This document shows, in pieces, positions 45,797-56,548 of a stretch of DNA of 64,000 nucleotides (positions are counted from its first letter, which is position 1; each line of letters starts with the position of its first letter). The notes beneath the pieces were generated by a model that did no database searches, had not been told where the DNA came from, and saw nothing but the letters and a program-made list of their open reading frames with translations. Location of the stretch: the NCBI GenBank assembly GCA_004519485.1, contig CP038132.1, forward strand, positions 124,001 through 188,000, given 5' to 3'. This DNA comes from Nannochloropsis oceanica. Taxonomy: Eukaryota; Sar; Eustigmatophyceae; Eustigmatales; Monodopsidaceae. The position numbers and the translations under genes are program-made.

Positions 45797-47261
45797 TCGC
45801 GTTGTTGATCGGGTAGTGATTGGCAGGAAGAGGGGGAGAGTGCTGCCACCGGCGCTGGAGACTTGAGACTTGAGACGTGTGTCCTTTCTCCTGTGCATTG
45901 TTAGTGCTGACGGGGGAAAACGGAAGAAACGGCTGAAGGGAAGTGAAGAGTGTATGTGGGAACAGTATATAGACATGCGGCGGCACGAAAAGAGACTGTA
46001 TGTCTCCATTTTTGCCATATTCTGATCGGACAAGTCAGTAAAGATGGAGGTATGCACTAGAGCGACTTAAGACAAGTATGTGGGTGTAGATGAGGAAATG
46101 AGAAGTGAGAAAAATGAAAGAAGCAGAGTAGTACAAGTACCCTCGATCGAGGAATGAAAGTGTGGGTGGGATTTGTAAAGTGGCACGATTTTTCTTGGTA
46201 AAGTTTAGGGCTGTGACGTTGCCTGAAAACGAGGCCCGGAGAGTTGCCCAAAACATGTGTTTTACACAAAAAGGGGAAAGAAAATCGAACAGGAAGAAAC
46301 GCAAGAAACTTTTGGTGCACAACGACTACATCGACGACCAAAACGAAGAACTGAACGTGTGAAAATCGACAGGGGAAAAGTATGTTTATTTGACTTGACT
46401 TGTTCCTGTTGCGCAACTCGCTGCAGAAAGGTATAGGGAGGGAAGGGAGTTTCTCTCCTTGATAACAGACGGTCATGTTAGCATGTTAGCATATTAGATA
46501 ATGTTATATTGGACCATACATCGTCTAGTCTGTTGAAGCTATCCTACAATCCTAGAACTATCGCATTGCAACCTTTACCCGCAAACACGAGTCCGCCACG
46601 TCACAGGATAACATACGAGGGGAAGCCTTCCACCATCAAATTGTTGCGTATACCTCCCCTTATTTGGTCCGAGTTGTTAAGCGGCTTTGTCAGATTTTTT
46701 AATCAGCAAAGTCCTCGGATGGCCCATAGAGGGCAATAGGAGGGGGGGAAAAGAGGATGTCAGCGGGGAGGCAAGACATGGGTCCTTCCTCTAGAGGTAC
46801 TACTAGTCTTGTCCTTGCCTGTAGCTCGTATCTGTATGTCTACAGCTAACCCGGTGGACCGGACACACTAAAGTACGAATGACACACTGTGGTATGACAA
46901 GCCTGAACCCAAAGCCATCGTTGGCGCATGCCGAGGCACTTATTCGGCAAGCACTTCGCCACCAAAATCACCACACCAATGCCTGACAATATAATGCACC
47001 CCTTACAGTGTCTACAGACGTCAAACTGCAATGACCTGTGTAACATAAGCAGGAAATCGCTCCCTAGGACCAATCATCTTCCTTGGGTGGGTCCAACCAG
47101 TGAAGCGAATTTGCAAGGCGTTCGTTGTGAGTGCCGTCTCGCTACACTCACTGCCTTGTCCACGCGTGCGCTAGATACTGTTTCATAACTTAGTCCTTTC
47201 CCTCCCTCAGATTCGGCCTACAGGGCCTTGGCGGCACAGGCCCCTGGTGGTGGCTTCACTC
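45797..47261. other. Intergenic region between RNR1 and the CDIN1-like gene
   Basis: About 1.5 kb: RNR1 3' UTR, copy B of the dispersed repeat, then the promoter or leader of the CDIN1-like gene. CCCTCCCTCAG just before that gene resembles a splice acceptor, so an upstream leader exon is possible. Confidence 0.5.
46543..46748 (+). repeat. Dispersed repeat, copy B
   Basis: Same orientation as copy A at 41932-42200 and alignable over about 200 bp with many substitutions and small indels; only one copy of the 47-bp subunit (46704-46748). Confidence 0.8.
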
Positions 47262-48095
47262 ATGTCCTCGCAGCCGCCTGCACCTCCCTCCTCCCTATCA
47301 GAGTCTACGCATCCGTCCGGTCCCATTTTCACTGAGGAAGCCGCGGCATGGGGGATCAGATCTGACGCCTTGATCAGTATCCGGCATCAGCGTTTGGTAC
47401 GGCACGTCAAAGCCGTGTCGGGGGACCATCGCAGGCAAGTAGCTGCCTATTGCCGTCTGTACGAGGCGGGCGAAAGCATCCATAAAATTGCGTGCCGAGT
47501 ACGGTACCCGCCCTACTTACTGGCGCGAATGCTCGTAGAAGAATTGTGCCAAGTTGGATCACGGCAAAAAGTCACGGAATTGATGCGGGCACCGCACCTT
47601 ATTGTCAACCTGCGTTTGCGCCGGGAAGTTACGCAGTGCATCGAGTTGGACGAGGACTTTTCTCCCGGTGCTGATCGGGTGGCACGAAGCATTGGTGCGG
47701 ATTATGAGCGAGAGCTTTGCTTACGGTTACGTGCCTTGGCCGTGCCATTTGAAGACGAAGACACTCTGCGGGCGCGGGGCCTGCCCAAGACGCCGGACGT
47801 CCGGTTGCTGGTTCCTCTGGGCCTTGTAGACGCTGACGGGAAGCAGCACCTCGTGAATTGGATCGACAGCAAGGCCATGTACGGTACGCGGGAGACGTAT
47901 TTGACAGAAGTCCTGCCGCAAGTCACGCGGTATGTAAACCGCTTTGGGCCTGGATGTATAGTATTCTGGTACGGATTTTGCCCGAGCATTCGCGAGCTGC
48001 CCGCGACACACACACACCACGTCGCACTGCTCGACGATTTTCCGCCGCGAGAAGGGCAGCTGGTGTTCTTGAATAGAGGGGGCTTGGGTAGATGA
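47262..48095 (+). CDS. CDIN1-like (C15orf41) TPD nuclease-fold protein
   Basis: Intronless, 277 aa from the ATG at 47262. The N-terminal half is helical, with YCRLYEAGESIHKIACRVRYPPYLLARMLVE reading like a helix-turn-helix region. The C-terminal half has the TPD-family PD-(D/E)XK core: GADYERELCLRLRALAVPFE with the first Glu, LPKTPDVRLLVP with the TPD motif that names the family, and NWIDSKAMYG with the catalytic D-x-K, then YVNRFGPGCIVFWYGF. The human homologue CDIN1 binds codanin-1 and is mutated in congenital dyserythropoietic anaemia; its biochemical role is not settled. A codanin partner is not in this window. Confidence 0.85.
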   Translation: MSSQPPAPPSSLSESTHPSGPIFTEEAAAWGIRSDALISIRHQRLVRHVKAVSGDHRRQVAAYCRLYEAGESIHKIACRVRYPPYLLARMLVEELCQVGSRQKVTELMRAPHLIVNLRLRREVTQCIELDEDFSPGADRVARSIGADYERELCLRLRALAVPFEDEDTLRARGLPKTPDVRLLVPLGLVDADGKQHLVNWIDSKAMYGTRETYLTEVLPQVTRYVNRFGPGCIVFWYGFCPSIRELPATHTHHVALLDDFPPREGQLVFLNRGGLGR

Positions 48096-48755
48096 GATTT
48101 AGCATAGTTAGAATTATGGGGAATTGCCAAATGTGTATCGAAAAAGCGTGAAAATGCAAAGAACGTAAGGATACTGCCCCGAACGCTTCTTGTGTTTTCC
48201 CACCGCTATCACGGTCGAAGATTTTTTACTTCGAGTGTTGTCTGGCGCATACCCGTACGCCTGATCCCTCTTTCCCACGCGTGGTGGTGGCTCTCCCACG
48301 ACCATACCACTCCTGCCTTTCCTTGTGCTCCCTCCCCCTCGTGTAGCTCTCCAAGAACAATCATGGTATTGCTTATCTTGTTATCTACCCCTACCACGTG
48401 TCTCTCTTCCCCCTCCTTCCCTCCAATCCTTTCATCTACACGTCGCAAAAAAACAAAATTGAATCCATTCTTTTTATTCTGACCGGAAATCCATCGCTCG
48501 CCAGTATTCCCTCACTCCCAAGTCACAGCGTCATGCGCCCGTGGGCCTCTCCAGTCGGAAACGCGCCCGCTAGTCCACGTGCCTATGTACGATAGTTGAC
48601 TCTAATATGCAATATATTTTTCTCTCCTCTAGTCTCCTTTCGAAACACACGAAATTAGATAAAAATCACATACAACCCATATTTTCAAAACCATTATTCG
48701 CTACCTATCACACCACATCACATCCTTCCACCCACCTCTCCTCGCCCAGAGAACG
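48096..48755. other. Convergent intergenic region CDIN1-like / GH5
   Basis: 660 bp between two stop codons; AT-rich near 48600-48700. Two 3' UTRs; nothing else recognised. Confidence 0.45.
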
Positions 48756-51326
48756 CTAAACTTGCGCGGTGGCCGAGATGCTGGGATCAGACACCGCGTC
48801 GTAATGCCCCCGAGTCAAAGCATGGGGCAGCAAGTTCTGCACGGCCGCCGGAAAAGAGGTGATGATATTGGCTAATGGCCGGCGACCGCTTGCGTAGTTT
48901 TGCGTTACAAGCACGATAACCCCCAGAATAGCCACCACGCCAGCCAAGGCCGACAGGATGCCCGTAAGGTCAGATGAGGAAGAGGGCATTCCAGTCTCTG
49001 GCGTTTCGTGGCGGGACGAGGGAAGCACAACGTCCGCGGGCTCAGACTCCGCAACCTCCGTGCGCTCCACAACCATCAACTCGGGCTTAGCGGCCGCAGA
49101 GTCAGCCTTATCAATGGAAGTGTCAGTTGCTGGTTTATTACCGGGCGTGGACGCTCCTCCCTGATAGTCCGCAATGGGGTCATACTTGCAGGCGTGAGGA
49201 GGGTAGGTGGTATCAATGTAGCCCTCCTTGACCGCCAGCCGGAAGCTCCAGAGCGGTGCCGATTCGGCTGTGGTCTCGGCGTGCTCATCCAGCTTGTAGG
49301 TCCAGAAGGCCCAGCCTAACTCGCGTTCGTAGACATCCATCTGCCGGTGCGCGAAGGAGCGAATGTGGTCCTTCCACCAGGGGTCCGTCTTGCGCAGAGC
49401 AATGTGGTCGCACTGGCCGTAGTTTTGGAACTTGCGGTCGATGGCGTCCATGCAATTATCGATGGCCAGAGAGAACTCACCCGTAATCGTGGGGGCGGCC
49501 GAGCAGGTCTCGTAGCGCAGCATGGAGGTCATGGCGCAGGCCATGCGCTCATGCACGTACATTTTGAGCTTATCGGCCTCGTAGGTGTCGGAGGCGATGT
49601 CGGAGGGGTTGAAGCCGTGGTACAGGTGCGTGTCCATGAAGACGTTGTCAAAGGGAAAGTACTTGAGCATCATCGCCCACATGTCGCCGTGGAAGGAATC
49701 GTGCAGCAGGATGGGCAACTGGGGCAGCACGGCGCGCACGGAGGAGATGGCAAGGATATAGAAATCGCGGACCATGCCCATGTCCAAAAATACCCACGGC
49801 TCATTCACCAGCTCCAGCATCATGATGTTGTCCAGGCGCAGCTCCTCCGACAGGTACTTAATATACAATGCCATGCCCTCCAGGACCTGGACCGTCTCGC
49901 TGATGGCGGCCTCGTTGTACAGCCAGGTCTCGCCCCACCTGTGCACGTCTGGGTCGTCGCTCATTTTGCCCGAATTGTCCAGACCATTCTGACTAAGCGG
50001 TGCCCCGTGCAGGTCCAGGATGACTTGCAGGCCCGCATCCTTGGCCCATCGGATGACCTTGGTGATTGGGTGTTGCGCGTCGTAGATGTCCTCGTCCGGC
50101 ACAAGGTACGGGGACGGGTCCAGGCCCGCCTTCTCGGCGAAGTACCAGTAACCCACGGGCAAGCGGATGGTGTTGAGGCCGAACCTATGGGAGGGAGGGA
50201 GGGTGGGTTGGTGGAATAGAAAGAGGGACGGAGAAATGGTCAGGTTGGAGTGCGAGGCATGTCTCCGTATGATCTCGTGGGTGATATATGTATGTAAGTG
50301 TGTGAGAGGCAATCGAAATACACACGTCCATCGCGTAGAGTGAAGTCCGTGGAATAAGAGAAAAGAAACGAAAATAAAGGGTGTTGCATGTCCACACGAT
50401 TGCATGAACCTTCGAAGGTGGTATACATGTCTTTCAACCATACTGGCGTAGTGTGTAAGTCGGAGTTTGGAAACGACAACAGTCACACTCTTAACCCCAC
50501 TTCTTGGAGTCCATCACCAATACGCCAGTAGAGATACTTACTGCTTCATTTGCACAAAGTCAGCGGCAGTGTACCACTCCTTCCAGTGCTTCTTGAGATT
50601 GTCGCAAGTGCCCATCTTGGCACACTTGGACGAGTAAGAGTACTGGTCCCAGATGCCAGTCTCCTCGCCCCACTTCACGAAGCCGGGCAAAATCCACTGC
50701 TCCAGCACAAACAGGCCGCCTATGTTTACGGCCCGGATGGGGTTCTTGATCTTGCTGTACCAGGGAACTCTCTTCCAAGGCTCCTCCCGTCCGCATGTCA
50801 GGTACGCAAGTCCATTAAAATCGCAGGCGGCTACGCCCTTGACGATGGTGCTGTTGTACACTGCCGAGATGTAGTTCGCTAGGGCCGCGACAGCTTTTTC
50901 AGGCTCTGCAGACAGAAGAGACCCTGCATTTGAAACCGACCAGCTATCGGGAAAGTTTCCGCAGTCATACGTCTTTCCGTCCGCCGGATCAAGGATAAAA
51001 ACTCCGCGATTGCGGCCGCACGCCGAGCCCCACATGCCTCCGACGTCAGCGATGAAGTCCTGCAGAGAATCAGGAGTGATCTTGGGATCCAAGGAACATA
51101 TCATATTACTCGGGTCAACGCTTTGATGAGAGAGAGACCCGGCCGCAGGCTTAGTTCGCCACTCCATCATTATTTTGCTCCCGTCTAAATGTGTCTTGGG
51201 GGACACTGAAGAAGGCGTGATGGAAGGGCCGCTTCCTGGTTGGGGAGCCTTCGGCTTGTGAGACCAGGGCCACGAGTAACTCCTGCTCAGAGATAGTGCC
51301 AGCAAAAAGATGGACCTAGACAACAT
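48756..51326 (-). CDS. Membrane-anchored GH5 glycosidase, exo-beta-1,3-glucanase candidate
   Basis: Two exons on the minus strand, 51326-50542 and 50184-48756 (phase 2, donor GTAAGT), 737 aa. A signal peptide (MLSRSIFLLALSLSRSYS) starts the protein; an in-frame ATG at 51470 is less likely because it would bury it. Residues about 60-200 form a Cys-containing region of unknown family. GH5 begins with AVNIGGLFVLEQWILPG; FGLNTIRLPVGYWYF follows the splice. ILDLHGAPLSQNG, ELVNEPW (acid/base Glu, near residue 390), FMDTHLYHGF and ITGEFSLA (nucleophile Glu, near 500) complete the active site. This pattern fits GH5 exo-1,3-glucanases, acting on laminarin-like or wall glucans. A Pro/Ser/Glu-rich linker and one transmembrane helix (LSALAGVVAILGVIVLV) near 675 end in a cytosolic tail. 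Confidence 0.88.
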
Positions 51327-52900
51327 CTTGAACTGTGTAGAGTGGAGAAAAGTTTGAAGTGAGTGCATGCATGGGAGGAGAGGGGCACGACAACGTAACA
51401 ACAGCCAGCCAAAGCTCGTGGCCAGATGCGGTTGCCGCGTGGCATGGATGAGGATGACCAGAGGCGACAAGGGGAAAAGATAAGCCCGTGGCTGCTAAGG
51501 ACAAAGAAGACATGGGTGGCAACTGGTCTTTGTGACTGACTTGGAAGGACTGGTGAGGAAGAAAACGGAAGGCTCTGTAAGCACCCATATTTTCCGGTTT
51601 CCGCAGCACAGCGCGACTGGAACGTGCCTAGGGGCGTGTGGCTCTGGTTGCTGGAGGTGCTAGCCTGTAGTGGTCGCGAGGTCGGGGGAAGAGGAGATGC
51701 GGAAAAGGAAGACTAACGATTGACTATATGCTTTTTTGCTTTTGAATGAACGATTGAGATTTCTCGGGCAAGAAGGCCTTCCATTGGTGCAAATTGGAAT
51801 TAATGAGTGTAGACCACCTATTTGGATGGATAAACGCGTCCCCATACCCTCAATTTCCTCCTATCGACGCTAGCGTGGCCCCTTCATCTGGGACGTTGCC
51901 GCCGGCCAAAACGGGGTTGTTTGTTTTGCAGGCTGCCGTTGCCGTTTGCGCCGCAGTTTATCGCCTTCATCAGCCGAGTGTGGCAGGGGCTTGTATGGTG
52001 GCTTGCGTGTGGTGTATCTTTTGTATTTGCACCGTTGCTTGCTTTTGTCTGGCTTTTTGCGGGTTGACTCTGCGACCACAGTTAGTTGGGAGTGTTTTTT
52101 GGCGGGTGGTTGAGGCGTGGAACGAGTCCGCTGGGATGAGAAACACCCTGACGCATTGTGATCGGCGTGAGTGAAACAGGCCGAGACAATTTGCTCAGCT
52201 ATCGTGGATCGTCTTCTTGCTTCATACACGCATGGTATTGCTCATAATGAGCGAAAAGGTGTGATTTGAGTGAAATAGTCTTTTTAAATACTCATTTTCT
52301 CCCCTCTCCTCTCCCGCACCAAAATAAATAAAAGAAGGGACGTAGGAACAAAAAGTAGGGTGCAAACCCATGGGACAAATACCTCTTTTTCTGCTGCTTT
52401 TTGTGCCTTGAATCAAGTCTCATGTGTGTCGCGCGAGTGATACCGTAATTTAATGCTTGATTCCACATGGATGACTGGGTTGTACGTCGACGGCCGTCCC
52501 CCAACTGATTTCCGAAGTTTACTCTCTCTACCTACTACTTACATTTCCATTTAAGCAAGAACTTGCATGCTGTTTTCAAAGAATAGCCTCTCACGGAAGA
52601 GCCTTCACAGCTCCGTGAGGGCAGTCAAAAACAAATTCTTCCTCAATTTCCTACTCCGTCGATCATTTGCCCTCTATCTCCCCATCCAAAAGTTTATCAT
52701 CAACTCTCTTGCTCGTGTTTCGCTTATCTCCCCTCTCTGGTTACCTTTCTCCCAATTCCTAACCCTTCTCTTCTTTGTCCTTCCCTATGAACCTACAATT
52801 CATGCGTCCATCTGTGATATACTAACGCAGTCTCTTTTAATTCTCCATCCGTCCACCAACCCTACCAGGCATTCCCGACACCTGCCCTTTTACTTTCACC
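51327..52900. other. Intergenic region GH5 / transportin
   Basis: About 1.6 kb: the GH5 promoter, a doubtful plus-strand ORF (51803-52174), then an AT-rich stretch that includes the transportin 3' UTR. No repeat recognised. Confidence 0.45.
51803..52174 (+). CDS. Doubtful small Cys-rich membrane protein
   Basis: A 123-codon frame from the ATG at 51803. Residues about 40-95 are hydrophobic and can form two membrane segments separated by RLHQPS; they contain nine Cys residues, for example in ACVWCIFCICTVACFC. The ends are polar. No family is recognised, there is no similarity to neighbours, and a chance frame cannot be excluded. Confidence 0.3.
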   Translation: MSVDHLFGWINASPYPQFPPIDASVAPSSGTLPPAKTGLFVLQAAVAVCAAVYRLHQPSVAGACMVACVWCIFCICTVACFCLAFCGLTLRPQLVGSVFWRVVEAWNESAGMRNTLTHCDRRE

Positions 52901-55900
52901 CTACAAATCATAGAACCTGACCAGGTAGTCGACCAGCTGCGGATCCAGGCTGCTCAAATACTCGTTCCAGTTCCGTGAAGGCAGGCTGTTGACCGTCTCT
53001 CGCACATAGTTGAAGATGACCCGAAACATGTGCTGCAACGCCTCCGGCACGTCTGGCTGCATTTGCACGTTATCGTACCAGGACGCCACCGCCCAGGCAA
53101 ACGCTTCGAACGTGTTGGGTGAGGACGAGGATGACGAGGCAGAGGTGCAGGAAGAAGAAGAGCCTGGAGGGGGGCTTGGCGCGCTTGCCCTGGCAGCTGT
53201 TGGTAGGAGGACCGATGGGTTTTGTTGCAGCAGCAGGCAAAGGCCCTCGAAGGCGTGCTCCTTCTCGCCGCGATGCTTCACATCCTGCAGGCTCAAGCAC
53301 CAGGCATGCACAAATTCGGGACCCACCCCCGGGGTTGCAACAACGGCGGCGGGACAGACCTTGGTCAGGCGGCCAATGGTGATGGCCGTGTTTTCGGCCA
53401 GGTATGGATTCATCTCTTGGCGCTGACGGGCCATGGGCACAAGGCGGGCCATGACGGCAGGGATATACGGCGACATATGCTCTGCCCCCAGCCGTACGGT
53501 AAGCTCCCCCAATGCCCATGAGGCATTGTTGCAGACGGAGACGGCTCGTGGGTCCAGGTTCTCGATTAAGACTGGCAAATAGGTCGGCAGCACGGGCACC
53601 AGGTGGACGTGGCAGGCCTTGGCAAGGTCGCCTAACAATGCGAACGCGCTCTGTCGCACCTCCTCTGAGGTATCGTGCATGCATCCATACAGCAGCAACA
53701 CAAGGTCCGAGCCGGGCATCAAGCTTTCAAATGACGCCCCCAAGCTTTCCGTCATGCCCGTCAGCAGATCCAGTGCACAGACGGCAAAATCCTTTTCCGG
53801 CGCTTGGCCCATCTGCTCGGCCGCTAGCATATGTCGTAGTAGGCCTAGGCAGCGCGCATATGCCTCTGCCGCCCATGGTTGGAAGGCGGGGCCGAGGGCG
53901 GTGGTGAGCGAGGTCAGGCACTCCATAAGGTACAGCAGCACGCGGTCCGAGTCTACCAGTGCCCGCCACTTGGCCCACAGCGGTGGCATGAACAAGGCCG
54001 TGTATTTGGGGTCAGCCAGCCCCTCCTTGACAGCGTCTGCCAGAGTGCCCAGCGTATCCAAGAGTACGATCAGGGAGCGAGTCTGGTAGCGGCCAAAGGC
54101 CTGGGTTATGAATGTCAAGAGGTGCGGCAAGTAGGGCAAAAAACGGAGGCCCGCGTTCTCCTCCAGAGTCGCCAAGGCCGAGCATGCCGCCTGCTGTACT
54201 TTCTTGTGATGGTAGAGCATGGCGCCCAGCAGGCGCTCCACGAGTGGCGCCAGATAGGCCGCATCGTTTTCCTGCTCCAACACCCACCCACTGTAGCGAC
54301 TGAGCGTCCATGCCACGGTGCAGCCCAGCTGGGGATTGGTGGTCATGCTCGCCTTGTCATCCAGCTGCTGCAAAAGGAATGGAAATAGCTGTGGTAGCTG
54401 CTCGGCCATGCCATCTATGCACGACGCCACGGCACCAAGGGCTAGGATGCACGCCTCCCGCTCCCAAACCGACCCCTGCTGCAGCTTAGCGTACAGCTGC
54501 GGTAGCAAAATCGGTAGCAGGACATTCGGGCCATAAAACTCGGCGATCGTGTCAAGCGTGGCCGCCGAACACCGTCGCAGGTTCCATTGCTCCACCTCAT
54601 CGCCGCTGCTTCCCATCCCGCCCTCGTCCTCCTCCCCGTCCTCCTCGTCATCCTCGTCCTCAACCCCTCCCTCCCCCTGCCCCGCGCCACCCCCTCGTCC
54701 CCCCCGCGATTGATAGCGAATGGGCTTCAAGTCTTCGGCGCGGTCGGGAACCGAGTCTAACATGTCAGCTTTTTCTGCCTCCATGGCATCTCGATCCTCC
54801 TGGGAGAAGACCATCCCCGCTAGCAGCACAGGCACCAGCCGGGGCAGGAAGCGACGCAGTGCCTCGGACACGCGTCGCTGGCTCTCGCTCGGGTAGTAGT
54901 CGCAGAAGACACTCCAGAACTCGCAGGCCTCGCGAGCGACATTCTCGTTGTGGTCCTGGGTCTTTACGAGCATAAAGTCCATGATCTCGGAAAGGCGGGA
55001 CACGAGGTGGTCCGTGCCGTCCTTGAAGAGCGCGACCAGGGCCTGGCACACGCCTTGCCGCACGCCGGGTGATGGGTCGTCTTTGAGCGTGGCTAGTGCT
55101 TGGATGAATGCATCCATATTCACGATTAGTTGCGTGGGTTTGAGGGGCACCAGCAGATTCATGGCCCGCACGGCCGCGGCCCGGATGCCGGGTGCTTCGG
55201 CGCCAAAGAAGGACGGGAAGATGGGCACAAGCTGGTTGAGAGCTTGAGGCCCGTAGCCCGAGGGGTCGGCCCGCATGTCGTGGCCGCAGTCTTCCAGGAT
55301 CTTGGTCAGACTGCTGAAGGCGCCCTCAATGGCGGGCAACTGCTCGCCCCTCAACATCTCCACCAAGGCCGGAAAGAGCTCGGGCCAGGCCGTGCCCAGA
55401 GGCAGTCCTGCCCGCAAAGTGTAGGTGGCCAGCGTAGTAATCAGGATCCCGGCTGTATTGCGGACTGATTGGTTCCCGTCTCTCGCTGCTATTAAGGCAT
55501 GTAGCTTCACGTAATCCCGAACCTCGGCTCCTCCACTGCCCGCCCCATCACTTGCTGCCCCTAAATCCCCTGCTCCCCGAACAAACGCCTCGGCATGCCG
55601 CAGAACGTAATTTTTCAGCAATAATCCCCCTAACTGCCGCACATCATCGGAAACCTGGTCTCGGGTCGTTCGTGCCAGCACGTAGGCGAGGGAAAGCAAA
55701 AATTGTGCGTCTCCTTCGTGAGCCTCCAGATGACGCTGCGCCTCCAAGTACTATGTATTATGGAAAGGAAATAACAGTAAGCACGGATGCCATGCCTCAT
55801 TTTTCGCGGGCAAATTTTCCTTGACCAATGCAATTGGAAGAAGACTCAGTTTATATGTATAAACGTTGTTTAATCCCGTTATCTCTCCGACACCCACACT

Positions 55901-56042
55901 CGGGGGAGAGGAGGGGGGGGGGGGGGAAGGACACTAAACACAACTCTACCTGCGGGTTAGTGGGGTCGCGCAGCACGCAAAGCAGATTGACTGTTTGCGA
56001 CAATGCTTCCTGTGACGGCGACCATGATTTCGCCGCAGCCAT
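52901..56042 (-). CDS. TNPO1: Transportin (karyopherin beta-2), nuclear import receptor
   Basis: Two exons on the minus strand, 56042-55950 (31 codons) and 55750-52901 (phase 0), 980 aa. HEAT repeats fill the length. VPDRAEDLKPIRYQSR followed by a Gly/Glu/Asp-rich loop (residues about 365-405) matches the acidic H8 loop of transportin that releases cargo when RanGTP binds. EQWNLRRCSAATLDTIAEFYG, WEREACILALGAVASCIDGM and CTVAWTLSRYSGWV are typical of transportin rather than importin beta-1 or importin 5. The protein imports PY-NLS cargo such as hnRNPs. It ends with SSLDPQLVDYLVRFYDL. The first exon is small and separated by a 199-nt intron. It is divergently paired with a nucleoporin gene. Confidence 0.93.
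55909..55927 (+). repeat. G-rich homopolymer in transportin intron 1
   Basis: GAGGAGGGGGGGGGGGGGAAGG on the plus strand, that is a C tract in the intron on the coding strand. Confidence 0.85.
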
Positions 56043-56548
56043 GGTGCACGTGTGTGGCTGCATGCACCAGGTTAGCAACGCGTGCTTTCCGAAAGTGGTC
56101 GAGAGGAGGGGACGGTGGATGGGGGTGGTTGGGAGGCTGAAGGAGTTGTCTGAAGGAGCGCGAGGAGGCGAAGGGCGAGCCAATCTATCTAGGGTTGGAA
56201 GGTTTCGTTCAGCCTGTGCATGATTTTCCCTATTTTATGGATTCAGGGTGTGGAATGGTTGTGAGACGATAAGTGGTGGCATTAGTCGGTGAGCGTAAAC
56301 GAGGCTCCAGTGCTGAGCCCTAAATCATCACACATGCAGCAAGCGACCAGACGCTGTATTCTCCTTCTCTTCCTGTCCACACATTACCGCAGGGACACGC
56401 ATATCCGCCGCCAATCATAACCGCAAGCCTTATGAATTGGGAGCTGTGAGAATGTTTTTGGATGGGGCATACACCAACCCCTGTCCATGACAAATTCTGA
56501 CCGCAAAGCACACAGAGAGAAGAAAGAGAGAGCCAGGCTTCCGCGTCC
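56043..56548. promoter_or_regulatory. Divergent promoter region transportin / basket nucleoporin
   Basis: 506 bp between the two start codons. It must hold both promoters; no named element could be assigned. Confidence 0.5.

Noticed and set aside
41344-47261. Transposon or virus-like element carrying RNR1
   Set aside because: No transposase, integrase, capsid or terminal inverted repeat is present, and RNR1 is of ordinary eukaryotic type with human-like residue numbering.
49347-50219. 290-codon plus-strand frame antisense to GH5
   Set aside because: Mirror of biased codons; the minus-strand frame has intact GH5 motifs.
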